Shown here one piece after another: positions 39,191 through 47,527 of a DNA stretch of 64,000 nt. The stretch spans positions 1 through 64,000 of the forward strand of contig NZ_JAKSYJ010000225.1 of assembly GCF_022829365.1 (NCBI RefSeq), read 5' to 3'. This DNA comes from Methylobacterium sp. J-077. GTDB lineage: Bacteria; Pseudomonadota; Alphaproteobacteria; Rhizobiales; Beijerinckiaceae. The notes beneath the pieces are model-generated. The model had not been told where the DNA came from. It searched no databases and saw only the letters and a list, made by a program, of their open reading frames with translations. The number at the start of each line of letters is the position of its first letter. The first letter of the stretch is position 1. Position numbers and translations under genes: made by a program.

Positions 39191-40111
39191 GTGACCGCTT
39201 CCCCCAGCCTCTCGACCGCGCCGCTCGCCCATACGAGCGACGCCCGCACCGTCCTTCTCCACCAGGTGTCGTGGGGTGCGATCTTCGCGGGTGCCACCAC
39301 GGCGCTGGTCGCCCAGGTGATCCTCAACATGCTGGGCATCGGCATCGGCCTGTCCAGCGTCGGCATGAACGCCGCCGACAACCCGGCCGCCTCGACCCTG
39401 TCGATGAGCGCCGGCATCTGGTTCGTGGCCTCGGGCATCGTCGCCTCGCTGATCGGCGGCTTCCTGGCCGGGCGGCTCTCGGGCAAGCCGGTGGGCGGCG
39501 CGGCCGGCCTGCACGGTCTGGTCTCGTGGTCGGTGACCACCCTGGTCGTCCTCTACCTGCTGACCTCGGCGGTCGGCGGCATCGTTGGCGGTGCCTTCAG
39601 CGGCGTGACCGCCACGCTCGGCGGCGCCGGCAGCCTCGTCGGCGGCACCGTGCAGACCGCGGCCCAGGCCGCGGCGCCCTCGCTGTCGAAGATCACCAAC
39701 CCGCTCGACGGGATCGAGAGCACGGTGCGCCAGCAGGCGTCGGGCCAGGACCCGCAGGCGGCGCGCGACGCGGCCGTGGCGGCGGTTCGCGCGGTCCTGA
39801 CCGGTGATTCGGCTCAGAAGCAGCAGGCCGAGACCCGGGCCGCGGACGCGCTGGCCAAGGCGCAAGGCATCCCGGCCGACCAGGCCAAGCAGCAGATCCA
39901 GGACTACGAGAAGCAGTACGACCAGGCGGTCGCCACCGCCAAGCAGAAGGCCGAGGCTGCCGCCGTCGCCACGAAGTCGGCGGCCACCCAGGGCGCCTTC
40001 TACGCCGCCCTGGCGCTGATCCTCGGCGCGCTCGCCGCCTTCCTGGGCGGTCGCCTCGGCGCCCCGAAGGCCGAGACCCTGGTCGATTCCTACGGCGCCC
40101 GCCGCGCCTGA
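39191..40111 (+). CDS. membrane protein of unknown function
   Basis: A 306-residue protein. Hydrophobic segments at about 25-50, 70-95, 105-125 (LVSWSVTTLVVLYLLTSAVG) and 265-290 frame a hydrophilic helical part (about 160-255) rich in alanine, glutamine and lysine (AKQQIQDYEKQYDQAVATAK) likely to be a coiled coil. Two of the glycine-rich segments (GGFLAGRLSGKPVGGAAGLH) suggest tightly packed helices. The GTG start at 39191 is preceded by AGGAG. The family is common in rhizobial genomes near CsbD/YidB-like genes, but its role is unknown to me. Confidence 0.7.
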   Translation: MTASPSLSTAPLAHTSDARTVLLHQVSWGAIFAGATTALVAQVILNMLGIGIGLSSVGMNAADNPAASTLSMSAGIWFVASGIVASLIGGFLAGRLSGKPVGGAAGLHGLVSWSVTTLVVLYLLTSAVGGIVGGAFSGVTATLGGAGSLVGGTVQTAAQAAAPSLSKITNPLDGIESTVRQQASGQDPQAARDAAVAAVRAVLTGDSAQKQQAETRAADALAKAQGIPADQAKQQIQDYEKQYDQAVATAKQKAEAAAVATKSAATQGAFYAALALILGALAAFLGGRLGAPKAETLVDSYGARRA

Positions 40112-40207
40112 TCCACGCGACCCCCGCGCCCTCCGCGCGGGGGTCCTTCGACCGGTGCCCGGATCCCGATCCGGCCGCTTCCCCCGTCACCCCCACGGAG
40201 AACCCCG

Positions 40208-40312
40208 ATGATCCGCAAGCTGCTCACCATCTTCGTCCTGCCGAAGCTGATCGCCTATGTCGGCCGCCGCTTCGCCGGCCGGTCCGCCGCCCCGTCGCGT
40301 CGCCCGCGCTGA
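40208..40312 (+). CDS. 34-residue small membrane protein
   Basis: ATG 40208 opens a short frame MIRKLLTIFVLPKLIAYVGR followed by RFAGRSAAPSRRPR and TGA at 40310. GGAG lies ten bases upstream. The first 18 residues form a hydrophobic helix and the rest is basic, so it would anchor in the inner membrane with its tail in the cytoplasm. It lies between two supported genes on the same strand and has a good ribosome site, which supports it as real; conservation in relatives would settle it. Confidence 0.55.
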   Translation: MIRKLLTIFVLPKLIAYVGRRFAGRSAAPSRRPR

Positions 40313-40391
40313 CACCCGTCGCGAGCCCCGGGATCCGCCGGCCGGGGCCCGCGCGCGAGACGCTTTCGGTGGACACCTGGGAGGATACGCC

Positions 40392-40871
40392 ATGAGCAAG
40401 GGTTACCCCTCGATGACCGCGCTGCTGGGCCTGCTGGCCCTGGCCGGCTACCAGAATCGCGACAAGCTCGCCGAGCTGCTGAAGGGCCACGATCACGGGA
40501 CCAGCCCGTCGCCCGTCCCGTCCGTGCCGAATCCCGCCTCCGCGAGCGGCACCGACCCGGTCTCCCGCCTCGGCGGATTGCTGGGCGGCGCCGGGGCGGC
40601 CGGGGTCGGCGGCCTGATCGCCAGCGGCCTCAGCGAACTGGTCGACCACTTCACCAAGGGCGGCCACGGCGAGACCGCGACCTCGTGGATCAATCACGGC
40701 GCCAACCGCGACATCCCCGAGACCGACTTGGAGCGCGCCATCGGACCCGAGACCCTCGACCACCTGACCCAGCAGACCGGGCTCAGCCGGGCGGCCCTGC
40801 TGGCGCGCCTGTCCCGCGAGCTGCCCTCGGCGATCGACCGCTACTCGCCCGACGGCCGCCTGCCGACCTGA
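40392..40871 (+). CDS. YidB-like (DUF937) protein
   Basis: A 159-residue protein. The N-terminus has a short hydrophobic helix (MTALLGLLALAGYQN), then a proline/serine linker and the DUF937 core with GGLLGGAGAAGVGGLIASGL, LVDHFTKGGHGETATSWINH and the end LERAIGPETLDHLTQQTGLS. The YidB family has no assigned biochemical role. GGGAGG lies nine bases before the ATG. It is the last of the small-protein run before argC. Confidence 0.82.
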   Translation: MSKGYPSMTALLGLLALAGYQNRDKLAELLKGHDHGTSPSPVPSVPNPASASGTDPVSRLGGLLGGAGAAGVGGLIASGLSELVDHFTKGGHGETATSWINHGANRDIPETDLERAIGPETLDHLTQQTGLSRAALLARLSRELPSAIDRYSPDGRLPT

Positions 40872-40958
40872 CGGGTGCGGCGGCGTTGACAGGGGCGTCC
40901 GCAGGCTCCACCTCCGAGCCGTAACGGCCGGGTGTGATTCTGGCCTGCGAGACGGATC

Positions 40959-41909
40959 ATGGCGAGCGAAGCAGCAACGCGGCCCATCGTGTTCATCGAC
41001 GGCGAGGCCGGCACAACCGGCCTCGGCATCCGCGAGCGCCTGGAGCGCGATGGCCGCGTGGCCCTGCGCAGCATCGCGCCCGAGCACCGGAAGGATCCGG
41101 AGGCCAAGCGCGCCCTGCTGGCCGAGGTCGATCTCGCGGTCCTGTGCCTGCCGGACGACGCCGCCAAGGAGACGGTGGCGCTCGCCGACAGCCTGCCCGG
41201 CGGCGGCCCGCGCATCCTCGACGCCAGCACCGCTCACCGGGTCGCCCCCGGCTGGACCTACGGCTTCCCGGAGATGACCCGGGAGCAGGGTGCCGCCGTG
41301 GCCCGCGCTCGGCGGGTGGCCAATCCCGGCTGCTATCCGACCGGCGGCATCGCGCTGCTGCGCCCCCTGGTCGAGGCCGGCCTGATCCCGGCGGATTTCC
41401 CGATCAGCGTCAACGCGGTCAGCGGCTATAGCGGCGGCGGCAAGGGCATGATCGAGGAGTACGAGCGGGGCAGCGCCGCGCCGTTCCTGCTCTACGGCCT
41501 CGGCTTCGCCCACAAGCACGTGCCGGAACTCCAACTGTACAGCGGGCTCACCCGGCGGCCGATCTTCGTGCCGTCGGTGGGCAATTTCCGCCAGGGCATG
41601 CTGGTGAGCGTGCCGCTCCACCTCGACGCGCTGCCGGGCAAGCCCGCGGCCGGCGACCTGGAGGCGGCCCTGCGCGACTGGTACGCCGGCCAGCCCCTGG
41701 TCCAGGTGACGACCGGCGCCGAGACCGGCGCCCACCGCGAAAAGATCACGCCCGAGGATCTCAACGACACCGACCGCCTGGAGCTGCGGGTCTTCGGCTC
41801 GTCCGAGCACGGGCAGGCCGTGCTGGTGGCGCGCCTCGACAATCTCGGCAAGGGCGCCTCCGGGGCGGCGGTGCAGAATCTCGGGCTGATGCTCGGGCTC
41901 GACGCCTGA
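40959..41909 (+). CDS. argC: N-acetyl-gamma-glutamyl-phosphate reductase
   Basis: Arginine-pathway NADPH enzyme reducing N-acetylglutamyl phosphate. At 316 residues it is the shorter type 2 Arg[18 protein letters not shown] instead of the classical GASGY loop, [21 protein letters not shown], the catalytic cysteine in [20 protein letters not shown] near residue 120, [14 protein letters not shown] and [11 protein letters not shown]. In many alphaproteobacteria argC directly follows rplM-rpsI; here about 6.2 kb of other genes intervene. Confidence 0.94.
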   Translation: MASEAATRPIVFIDGEAGTTGLGIRERLERDGRVALRSIAPEHRKDPEAKRALLAEVDLAVLCLPDDAAKETVALADSLPGGGPRILDASTAHRVAPGWTYGFPEMTREQGAAVARARRVANPGCYPTGGIALLRPLVEAGLIPADFPISVNAVSGYSGGGKGMIEEYERGSAAPFLLYGLGFAHKHVPELQLYSGLTRRPIFVPSVGNFRQGMLVSVPLHLDALPGKPAAGDLEAALRDWYAGQPLVQVTTGAETGAHREKITPEDLNDTDRLELRVFGSSEHGQAVLVARLDNLGKGASGAAVQNLGLMLGLDA

Positions 41910-41929
41910 TTTTTCGAAGCTCTGATTAT

Positions 41930-41975
41930 GCATCATCGGTATCCGAAAGCCGGCAACCACCTTTCGGGATGATGC
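41930..41975. repeat. 46-base hairpin repeat, copy 1
   Basis: GCATCATC ... CCGAAAG ... CTTTCGG-GATGATGC. The outer and inner arms pair. It matches 51649-51694 over the full 46 bases with changes mostly in loops or as compensating pairs (CATC/GATG against CGTC/GACG). Confidence 0.75.
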
Positions 41976-41985
41976 TCATGCCCCC

Positions 41986-42014
41986 GGGAATAACCGGGGC
42001 GGCCCGATGGTTCT
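41986..42014 (+). promoter_or_regulatory. ECF-type promoter before the sigma-factor gene
   Basis: GGGAATAA (41986-41993), 15 bases, GGTTCT (42009-42014). The same two elements with the same spacing occur at 43447-43475. GGGAATAA is a typical -35 element for ECF sigma factors, so the sigma gene probably transcribes itself. Confidence 0.65.
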
Positions 42015-42087
42015 CATTCCGGGGCACGGAGCTGCGGGGTGGGCGGCCGATGGCGGCGCGAGCGATCGATCCGGGGGGCGGCGGCGC

Positions 42088-42630
42088 ATGACGACGCTCG
42101 CCCGTGCGCGCTTCAGCCAATTGGTCCTGCCCCGCCTCGATGAGGGCTACCGGCTCGCGCATTGGCTCACCGGCAACGCCACCGACGCCGAGGACGTGAT
42201 GCAGGAGGCCTGCCTGCGCGCCTACCGGGCGATCGAGACCTTCGCGGAGGGCAATGCGCGGGCCTGGTTCCTCACCATCGTCCGCAACACCGGCTATTCG
42301 TGGCTGCAGCGGCACCGGCCCCGGGCGGTGATCTTCGCCGAGGACCTCGCCCCGGCGGCCCGGTCAGCCCTCGATGCCGGAAGCACGCTCGCCGAGGCGC
42401 CGGAGACCCCCGAGGCCGCCCTCATCGCCCGCGACGAGGCCGGGCGGCTCGGCCGGGCGATCGAGGCGCTGCCGGTGCCGTTCCGGGAGGCGCTGGTCCT
42501 GCGGGAATATCACGGCCTCGGCTACCGGGAGATCGCCGAGGTGACGGGCGTACCGATCGGGACCGTGATGTCGCGTCTGGCGCGGGCGCGCCAGCACCTG
42601 CTCGAACGGCTCGCGAAGGACGGGCGATGA
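42088..42630 (+). CDS. ECF-type RNA polymerase sigma factor
   Basis: A 180-residue sigma factor with region 2 (EGYRLAHWLTGNATDAEDVM, EACLRAYRAIETFAEGNARAWFLTIVRNT) for -10 recognition and region 4 (AIEALPVPFREALVLREYHG, YREIAEVTGVPIGTVMSRLA) for -35 recognition. The linker of about 50 residues is hydrophilic. ATG 42088 was chosen as it gives the family's usual length. The stop overlaps the start of the anti-sigma gene (ATGA). A promoter identical in design to that of the later LuxR gene precedes it. Confidence 0.93.
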   Translation: MTTLARARFSQLVLPRLDEGYRLAHWLTGNATDAEDVMQEACLRAYRAIETFAEGNARAWFLTIVRNTGYSWLQRHRPRAVIFAEDLAPAARSALDAGSTLAEAPETPEAALIARDEAGRLGRAIEALPVPFREALVLREYHGLGYREIAEVTGVPIGTVMSRLARARQHLLERLAKDGR

Positions 42631-43397
42631 CCGGCGACGACGAAACCCTCCTGCTGCTGAGCGCCTACGCCGACGGCGAGCTGTCGCCCGGCGAGGTGCT
42701 GGCCATGGAACGGCGCCTCGCAGCCGAGCCGGACCTGCGCGCGCTGGCCGAGCGCCTGCGCGGCCTCTCGGGTGCCGTGCGGACCACGCTGGCGGAGGTG
42801 CCGGCCCCCGAGAGCCTGCGCGGGCGGATCGTCCGGCAGGTCGGGTTCGCCGATCCGGAGCCCCGCCGCGCAAGGCTCGGCTCCTGGACGGCCCTGGCGG
42901 CGGCTCTGGTGGCCGGGATCGCCCTCGGCGCCGCGCTCGGCGGCGGGATCCTTCCTCTCGGAACCGCCGAAGCCCCGTCCCCGGTGGGCGAGGCCGTGCT
43001 GGCCGGCCATCTGCGGGGTCTCGCCGCGCCGCAGCCCTTCGATATCGCCTCCGCGGACGGGCATGTGGTCAAGCCGTGGTTCAACGGGCGCACGACCATC
43101 GCCCCCGACGCCCCCGATCTGGCCGAACGGGGCTACCCCCTGGTCGGCGGCCGGGTCGACATCGTCGACGTCAAGCCGGTGCCGACCCTGGTCTACCGCC
43201 ACGACCGGCACGTGATCAGCGTCACGGTGGTCCCGGCGACCGAGGGCGCGCCGGCCGGCGAGGAACGCCGGGACGGGACGTACATCGAGCGCTGGGAGGC
43301 CGGCGACCTCACCTACTGGGCGGTCTCGGACCTCAACGCCCGGGATCTGCGCGGCTTCGTCGAGCTGTACCGCACCCGGACCGCCCGGCCGCGCTGA
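42627..43397 (+). CDS. membrane anti-sigma factor
   Basis: A 256-residue protein. The N-terminal part LLSAYADGELSPGEVLAMER is the usual anti-sigma opening that masks the ECF factor, though without the zinc HxxxCxxC motif. One membrane segment at about 90-112 (ALAAALVAGIALGAALGGG) is followed by a periplasmic domain (120-256) with PWFNGRTTIAPDAPDL and RDGTYIERWEAGDLTYWAVS, like sensor domains of related anti-sigma proteins. Co-translated with the sigma gene, whose activity it should restrain. Confidence 0.9.
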   Translation: MTGDDETLLLLSAYADGELSPGEVLAMERRLAAEPDLRALAERLRGLSGAVRTTLAEVPAPESLRGRIVRQVGFADPEPRRARLGSWTALAAALVAGIALGAALGGGILPLGTAEAPSPVGEAVLAGHLRGLAAPQPFDIASADGHVVKPWFNGRTTIAPDAPDLAERGYPLVGGRVDIVDVKPVPTLVYRHDRHVISVTVVPATEGAPAGEERRDGTYIERWEAGDLTYWAVSDLNARDLRGFVELYRTRTARPR

Positions 43398-43446
43398 CGA
43401 ATGCTTGCCGGTCGCATTCTGGCCCGACCGAATTCTTGCTTCGCCC

Positions 43447-43475
43447 GGGAATAAAGGCGCGGGGGCTCGGGTTCT
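43447..43475 (+). promoter_or_regulatory. ECF-type promoter before the LuxR-family gene
   Basis: GGGAATAA (43447-43454), 15 bases, GGTTCT (43470-43475), followed by TCATCC. The flanking CCC and the downstream CAT agree with the copy before the sigma gene. This places the LuxR gene in the ECF regulon. Confidence 0.65.
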
Positions 43476-43513
43476 TCATCCCGTCGTCCGCATCGATCCG
43501 ACGAGGGCCGCGC

Positions 43514-44197
43514 GTGATTGCCATCTCCGACCGAGACACGCGCCCGGCCTGCGGGTTCGGCGCCCCGCGAGCCGCCGCCGACCCGGTCCCGGTGGAGGCC
43601 GCGCTTCACCTCCTGATCGAGCAGTTCGAGCAGGGCGTGGCGGTGACCGACCGGTCCGGACGGGCGCTGTTCCTGAACCATGCCGCGCAGGGCCTGATCC
43701 GCAGAGGCCTGCTGCGCCTCCAGAACGGATGCCTGTGCAGCGGCACGCCCGAGCACGGCGCCGCGATCGGCCGGCTCATCGCCCGCTGCGCGGTCGGCAC
43801 CGGCTGCTCCCTCCGCCTCGCGGGCGAGACCGGCACGCTCCTGATCGCCGCCTGCGCGATCCCCGGGAACGCCGTGCTCCTGCGCGTCATCGACCCCGCC
43901 TCCGCCCCGCTGCCGGACCCGGGCGTGCTGCAGGCGCAGTTCGGCTTCACCCCCGCCGAGGCGGCACTCGCCACCGACATCATGGCCGGGAACGACCTCG
44001 CGGCGAGCGCGGCCCGGCGCCGGGTCACCCTGCACACGGCCCGCGCGCATCTGCGCCGCCTGTTCGAGAAGACCGGCACCCGCCGGCAGGCCGAGCTGAT
44101 GCGCCTCCTGCTGCTGTGCCCGCTTCCCGTCCCGGCCGCCGCATATCTCGGCGCCGGGACGGTCGAATTTAAATCCCGCCCTTGTTCAAACGAGTGA
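43514..44197 (+). CDS. LuxR-family regulator with PAS-like front
   Basis: A 227-residue protein. Residues 25-140 form a small sensory-like domain (LIEQFEQGVAVTDRSGRALF, LNHAAQGLIRRG) of PAS type. The end has FGFTPAEAALATDIMAGNDL and AARRRVTLHTARAHLRRLFEKTGTRRQAELMRLLL, a LuxR helix-turn-helix with a modified front. GTG 43514 with GAGGG upstream is the chosen start. It follows the anti-sigma gene but has its own ECF promoter. Its targets are unknown. Confidence 0.82.
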   Translation: MIAISDRDTRPACGFGAPRAAADPVPVEAALHLLIEQFEQGVAVTDRSGRALFLNHAAQGLIRRGLLRLQNGCLCSGTPEHGAAIGRLIARCAVGTGCSLRLAGETGTLLIAACAIPGNAVLLRVIDPASAPLPDPGVLQAQFGFTPAEAALATDIMAGNDLAASAARRRVTLHTARAHLRRLFEKTGTRRQAELMRLLLLCPLPVPAAAYLGAGTVEFKSRPCSNE

Positions 44198-44280
44198 TGC
44201 GGGTCTTTTGAAATAGAACGACGCTCAACTCCGTCGATACGCGACAAGATATCCGTATTCGTCCAGGAGGAGAGCGGTCG

Positions 44281-44508
44281 ATGATTGTGACGATCCTGAA
44301 ATCGATCCACACCCGTCGTGCAGCGGCACGCAATTACCGCGTCCTCTCGGCGCTCGACGACGATGTGCTGTTCGATGTCGGCCTCGACCGGCGCACCCTG
44401 CGCGCCTTCTGTGACAGCGGCTGCGGCCACCACGCCGCCCTCGGCGACAAGCCGGCCCCGGGGCTGGCGGTCCTGATGCCCGGAGGCCTCACGCCCGCGT
44501 TGCGGTGA
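44281..44508 (+). CDS. DUF1127-like small protein
   Basis: A 75-residue protein. The core RAAARNYRVLSALDDDVLFD with VGLDRRTLRAFCDSGCG resembles the DUF1127 domain (consensus L..L.D..L.DIGL.R), a family of small arginine-rich proteins some of which regulate RNA or phosphate metabolism in alphaproteobacteria. AGGAGGAG lies eight bases before ATG 44281, an almost perfect ribosome site, implying high expression. Upstream 44198-44280 should hold its own promoter. Confidence 0.75.
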   Translation: MIVTILKSIHTRRAAARNYRVLSALDDDVLFDVGLDRRTLRAFCDSGCGHHAALGDKPAPGLAVLMPGGLTPALR

Positions 44509-44618
44509 GGCCCGTCCCTCATCCCGACGCGGCGACGCGGTCGGGAACGGCTCTCGTCGCGCGGGACGATCGCCCGCGACTTCGGTACAGGATCCTCCGG
44601 CGGGAAGGATCCAGGGCG

Positions 44619-45962
44619 ATGGGCGCGACACGCGGCGGGACGGACGATCGGATCGACCTGGCGGCGGGACGGCCCTGGCACCGTCTGGATGCCGAGGCGC
44701 GGCACCCGGACCCCACCGGGACCGCCCGGCTGCGGGTCGATCTCGGCCTGCGCTTCCCGATCCACGCGGTCGCGGGCGCCGGCGAGGCGCCCGGCCTGGC
44801 CGTCTCGGATGACGGGCAGGTCTGGTCGGAGCCCGTCCTCTCGGCGCGCCCGGACGGGGAGGGGGCGGCCTGGGTCGAGCCCGGGGAGGGCGCCTGGGCG
44901 CGCTACGTCCGCCTGAGCCTCCCCGCCGGGCACGACGTCTCGACCGTCCGGATCTGGTGCGCGCGGGCGGCGTTCGACCTGATCACCCTGCGGCACGTCC
45001 TGGGCGCGTCCTTCGACATGGCCGGCGAGCGGCCGGGGACCAACCCCTACGTCACCTACAGCCTGGTCAGCGCCGAGCGGCCCCGGTCGCGCGCGCTCGT
45101 CGGGCTGGCGCTCTACGAATGCGGTGCCTTCGGCAATTGCCTGATCCAGTGCCTGCTGGCCATCGGCATCGCCCGCAACCTCAACCTCAAGACGATCAAG
45201 CTCCCCGCCGCCGACCGCAGCGAGGTGTTCGCCCTGTCCGGGCCCGTGACGCTCGGCGGCATCACCTTCATCCCGGGCTCCGAGCCGCTGCCGCCGGACG
45301 GGTCCTACCTGTCGGGGATGTATTTCGACCTCGGGATCCAGCGGCTCGCCGGCGTGCTGGGCCCCGAGGAGACCCGGGAGATCGTGCGGACCACGATCCG
45401 GCCGCTGTTCAACCGGCTGCCGGCCCGGATCCCCGAGAAGCCCGACGACGAGCTCCTGATCCACATCCGCTCGGGCGACATCTTCGGCACCTGGGTCGCG
45501 CCGCAATACCCGCAGCCGCCGCTGGCCTTCTACCGGATGGTGATCGACCGGCTCCTGGCGGAGGGCCGGATCGCCTCGATCAAGCTGGTGTTCGAGAACC
45601 GGCTCAACCCGGTGATCGCGGCGCTGGAGGCCTGGATCGCGGCGCGGGGCGTGCCGTTCTCCACCCAGAGCGGCGCGCTGACGGACGACGTCGCGGCGCT
45701 GATGAACGGGCGCTACCTCGTGTTCGGGCTGGGCACGTTCGGGCCGGGGGTGTGTCAGCTCTCGGACCGGGTCGAGCAGGTGTTCTACTTCGCCTCCGGC
45801 TGGCCGCAGCACTTCAGGAGCATCCCGACCATCGGCACGGTGGTCGAGGTGCTGGACGTGGCCGGCGGCTACACCAAGGTCGGCGAGTGGGACAATTCGC
45901 CCGAGCGGCGCGCGCTGATGCTCGACTACCCGATCGAGAACCTCGCCTTCGACGACGCCTGA
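44619..45962 (+). CDS. fucosyltransferase-like protein with an N-terminal beta-sandwich
   Basis: A 447-residue protein. The first about 130 residues (GRPWHRLDAEARHPDPTGTA, VRLSLPAGHDVSTVRIWC) look like a discoidin-type carbohydrate-binding sandwich. The rest has LYECGAFGNCLIQCLLAIGI, then the motif LLIHIRSGDIFGTWVAPQYP near residue 290 and FSTQSGALTDDVAALMNGRY, which resemble the HxRxGD GDP-fucose site of GT11/GT23-type transferases. The start is uncertain; frame is open back to 44505. It opens the glycan region and probably acts on a cell-surface saccharide. The assignment to a fucosyltransferase rests on one motif. Confidence 0.65.
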   Translation: MGATRGGTDDRIDLAAGRPWHRLDAEARHPDPTGTARLRVDLGLRFPIHAVAGAGEAPGLAVSDDGQVWSEPVLSARPDGEGAAWVEPGEGAWARYVRLSLPAGHDVSTVRIWCARAAFDLITLRHVLGASFDMAGERPGTNPYVTYSLVSAERPRSRALVGLALYECGAFGNCLIQCLLAIGIARNLNLKTIKLPAADRSEVFALSGPVTLGGITFIPGSEPLPPDGSYLSGMYFDLGIQRLAGVLGPEETREIVRTTIRPLFNRLPARIPEKPDDELLIHIRSGDIFGTWVAPQYPQPPLAFYRMVIDRLLAEGRIASIKLVFENRLNPVIAALEAWIAARGVPFSTQSGALTDDVAALMNGRYLVFGLGTFGPGVCQLSDRVEQVFYFASGWPQHFRSIPTIGTVVEVLDVAGGYTKVGEWDNSPERRALMLDYPIENLAFDDA

Positions 45963-46052
45963 CCCCGCCGCCCTTGCCGAAGGCGGGAAACTCGGTGACA
46001 AGCACCCGAGAAACCTTGAGTCGGTCCTGCACGCAGAAAAGAATCCTGGATT

Positions 46053-46174
46053 CAAAAGGTCCGTGACCTTTTGCGGGTCCAGGGCGGAGCCCTGGTGCCG
46101 GGCTTCGCCCGATGCTCGTGGGCCAAGTCCTAGAGGTCTTGCCCCGAACCCCGCCAAAGGGCTGAGCCCTTTGG
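46053..46174. repeat. cluster of three to four hairpins (extragenic repeat)
   Basis: CAAAAGGTC/GACCTTTTG (46053-46061, 46065-46073), CCAGGGC/GCCCTGG (46079-46085, 46089-46095), CGGGC/GCCCG (46099-46111) and CCAAAGGGCT/AGCCCTTTGG (46154-46163, 46165-46174). All are perfect. The composition resembles repetitive extragenic units; it may also stop transcription after the upstream gene. Confidence 0.65.
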
Positions 46175-46220
46175 AATCCCGGTCGTGCCGGTGCGCCGAT
46201 CGACGGCTGGGAGGATCGAT

Positions 46221-47465
46221 TTGGCCAGCGATGTCCAGCCCTCGGAGGCCTTGCGGGTCAACGCCTTCCCGATGCACCGGGCCGAGATCCTGATGCAGCA
46301 GCGGCGGCGCCTGCGCCCGCGCCGCAAGACCCTGGTCAGCTTCGCGGCGAAGTACCACTACGTCGAGAGCCAGCGCCGCCTCGTCGCCGCAGCCGCCGCC
46401 ACCGGGGATTTCGACACGATCGAGAGCTGGTCGCCCGACCGGCTGCACGGGACGCCGTTCTACGCGGCGCACCGGGCGATCCTCGACCGGTCGCGCGGCG
46501 CCGGGAACTGGGCCTGGAAGCCCTACATCATCGCCGAGGCAGTGGCGCAGAGCCGCGACGGCGACTTCATCGTGTTCACCGATACCGGCATGCAGGCGAT
46601 CGACGACGCGCCCCTGCCGCCGGTTGCCCCGCTCCTGACCTGGCTCGCCGGGTCCGGACGCCGGGTCGCGGTGGGCGTGCTGCACGGGAAGCCGCAGCGG
46701 GTCTGGACCAAGCGCGACTGCTTCGTGCTCATGGACTGCGACACCGAGCGCTACTGGAACGCCGACCAGATCCAGGCGACCTGGATCGCCTTCATGGTCA
46801 GCCCGGAAACCCGCCACCTCGTCGCCGAATGGCTGCGCTATGCCGGCGACGAACGGGTCGTCACCGACATCCCCAACCAGATGGGCTTAGCCGATTTCGA
46901 AGGGTTCATCGACCACCGCTTCGACCAGAGCATCCTGTCGAACCTGATCTACAAGCTCGACCTGGAGATCCCGCCCCTGCGGGAGGCCTCGAAGAAGATC
47001 AAGACGCTGATCGGCGAACTGGAGATGGACACCCTGGTCTCGGTCCGGCCGTCCGAGAACCTCGCGCTGGGCAAGACCTGGCGCGCCAGCTCGGCCTCGC
47101 CCTGGTCCGGGACGACCGGCGTCTACGGCGAGCGGACCACCGGCGACCCGTCGTTCTTCTTCCACACGGCGCTGGAGCCGAAGCCCTGGTTCGTGCTCGA
47201 TCTCGGCGCGGTCGCGCGGGTCTCGGAGATCCGGCTCTACAACCGCTGGGGGCAGCTCAGCGAGCGCGCCCAGATGATGCGCGTCTGGCTCGGCGAGACC
47301 GAGGCCGAGGACCGCCTCGTCTTCGACGCCGTTGATGCCGACTGGCATCCCGGCCACCCGCTCTATCTCCGGTTCGACAATGCCCGGTTCCGCTACCTGA
47401 AGGTCGATCTCGACGAGGAGCAGGTCCTGCACCTCGACGGCATCGAGATTTTCGCGGCCGGCTGA
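46221..47465 (+). CDS. capsule-type glycan protein with a C-terminal discoidin-like domain
   Basis: A 414-residue protein. The N-terminal two thirds has TLVSFAAKYHYVESQRRLVA, NWAWKPYIIAEAVAQSRDGD with FIVFTDTGMQAIDDAP, LHGKPQRVWTKRDCFVLMDC and the end RFDQSILSNLIYKLDLEIPP; the DTG and the aspartates are reminiscent of glycosyltransferase-like folds in capsule loci. The C-terminal 150 residues (ENLALGKTWRASSASPWSG, PWFVLDLGAVARVSEIRLYN) form an F5/8-type carbohydrate-binding domain. TTG 46221 has GGGAGG six bases before and is preferred to GTG 46185. A precise activity is not known to me. Confidence 0.65.
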   Translation: MASDVQPSEALRVNAFPMHRAEILMQQRRRLRPRRKTLVSFAAKYHYVESQRRLVAAAAATGDFDTIESWSPDRLHGTPFYAAHRAILDRSRGAGNWAWKPYIIAEAVAQSRDGDFIVFTDTGMQAIDDAPLPPVAPLLTWLAGSGRRVAVGVLHGKPQRVWTKRDCFVLMDCDTERYWNADQIQATWIAFMVSPETRHLVAEWLRYAGDERVVTDIPNQMGLADFEGFIDHRFDQSILSNLIYKLDLEIPPLREASKKIKTLIGELEMDTLVSVRPSENLALGKTWRASSASPWSGTTGVYGERTTGDPSFFFHTALEPKPWFVLDLGAVARVSEIRLYNRWGQLSERAQMMRVWLGETEAEDRLVFDAVDADWHPGHPLYLRFDNARFRYLKVDLDEEQVLHLDGIEIFAAG

Positions 47466-47527
47466 CCCGGCGGCTGACGGCAGCCCGCATCACGGAGCCT
47501 CACGACACCCATGACGAGGGCGACCGC

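Noticed and set aside
46185-46220. GTG 46185 as start of the capsule-type protein
   Set aside because: No ribosome site is near, whereas TTG 46221 has GGGAGG six bases upstream; kept only as an alternative.
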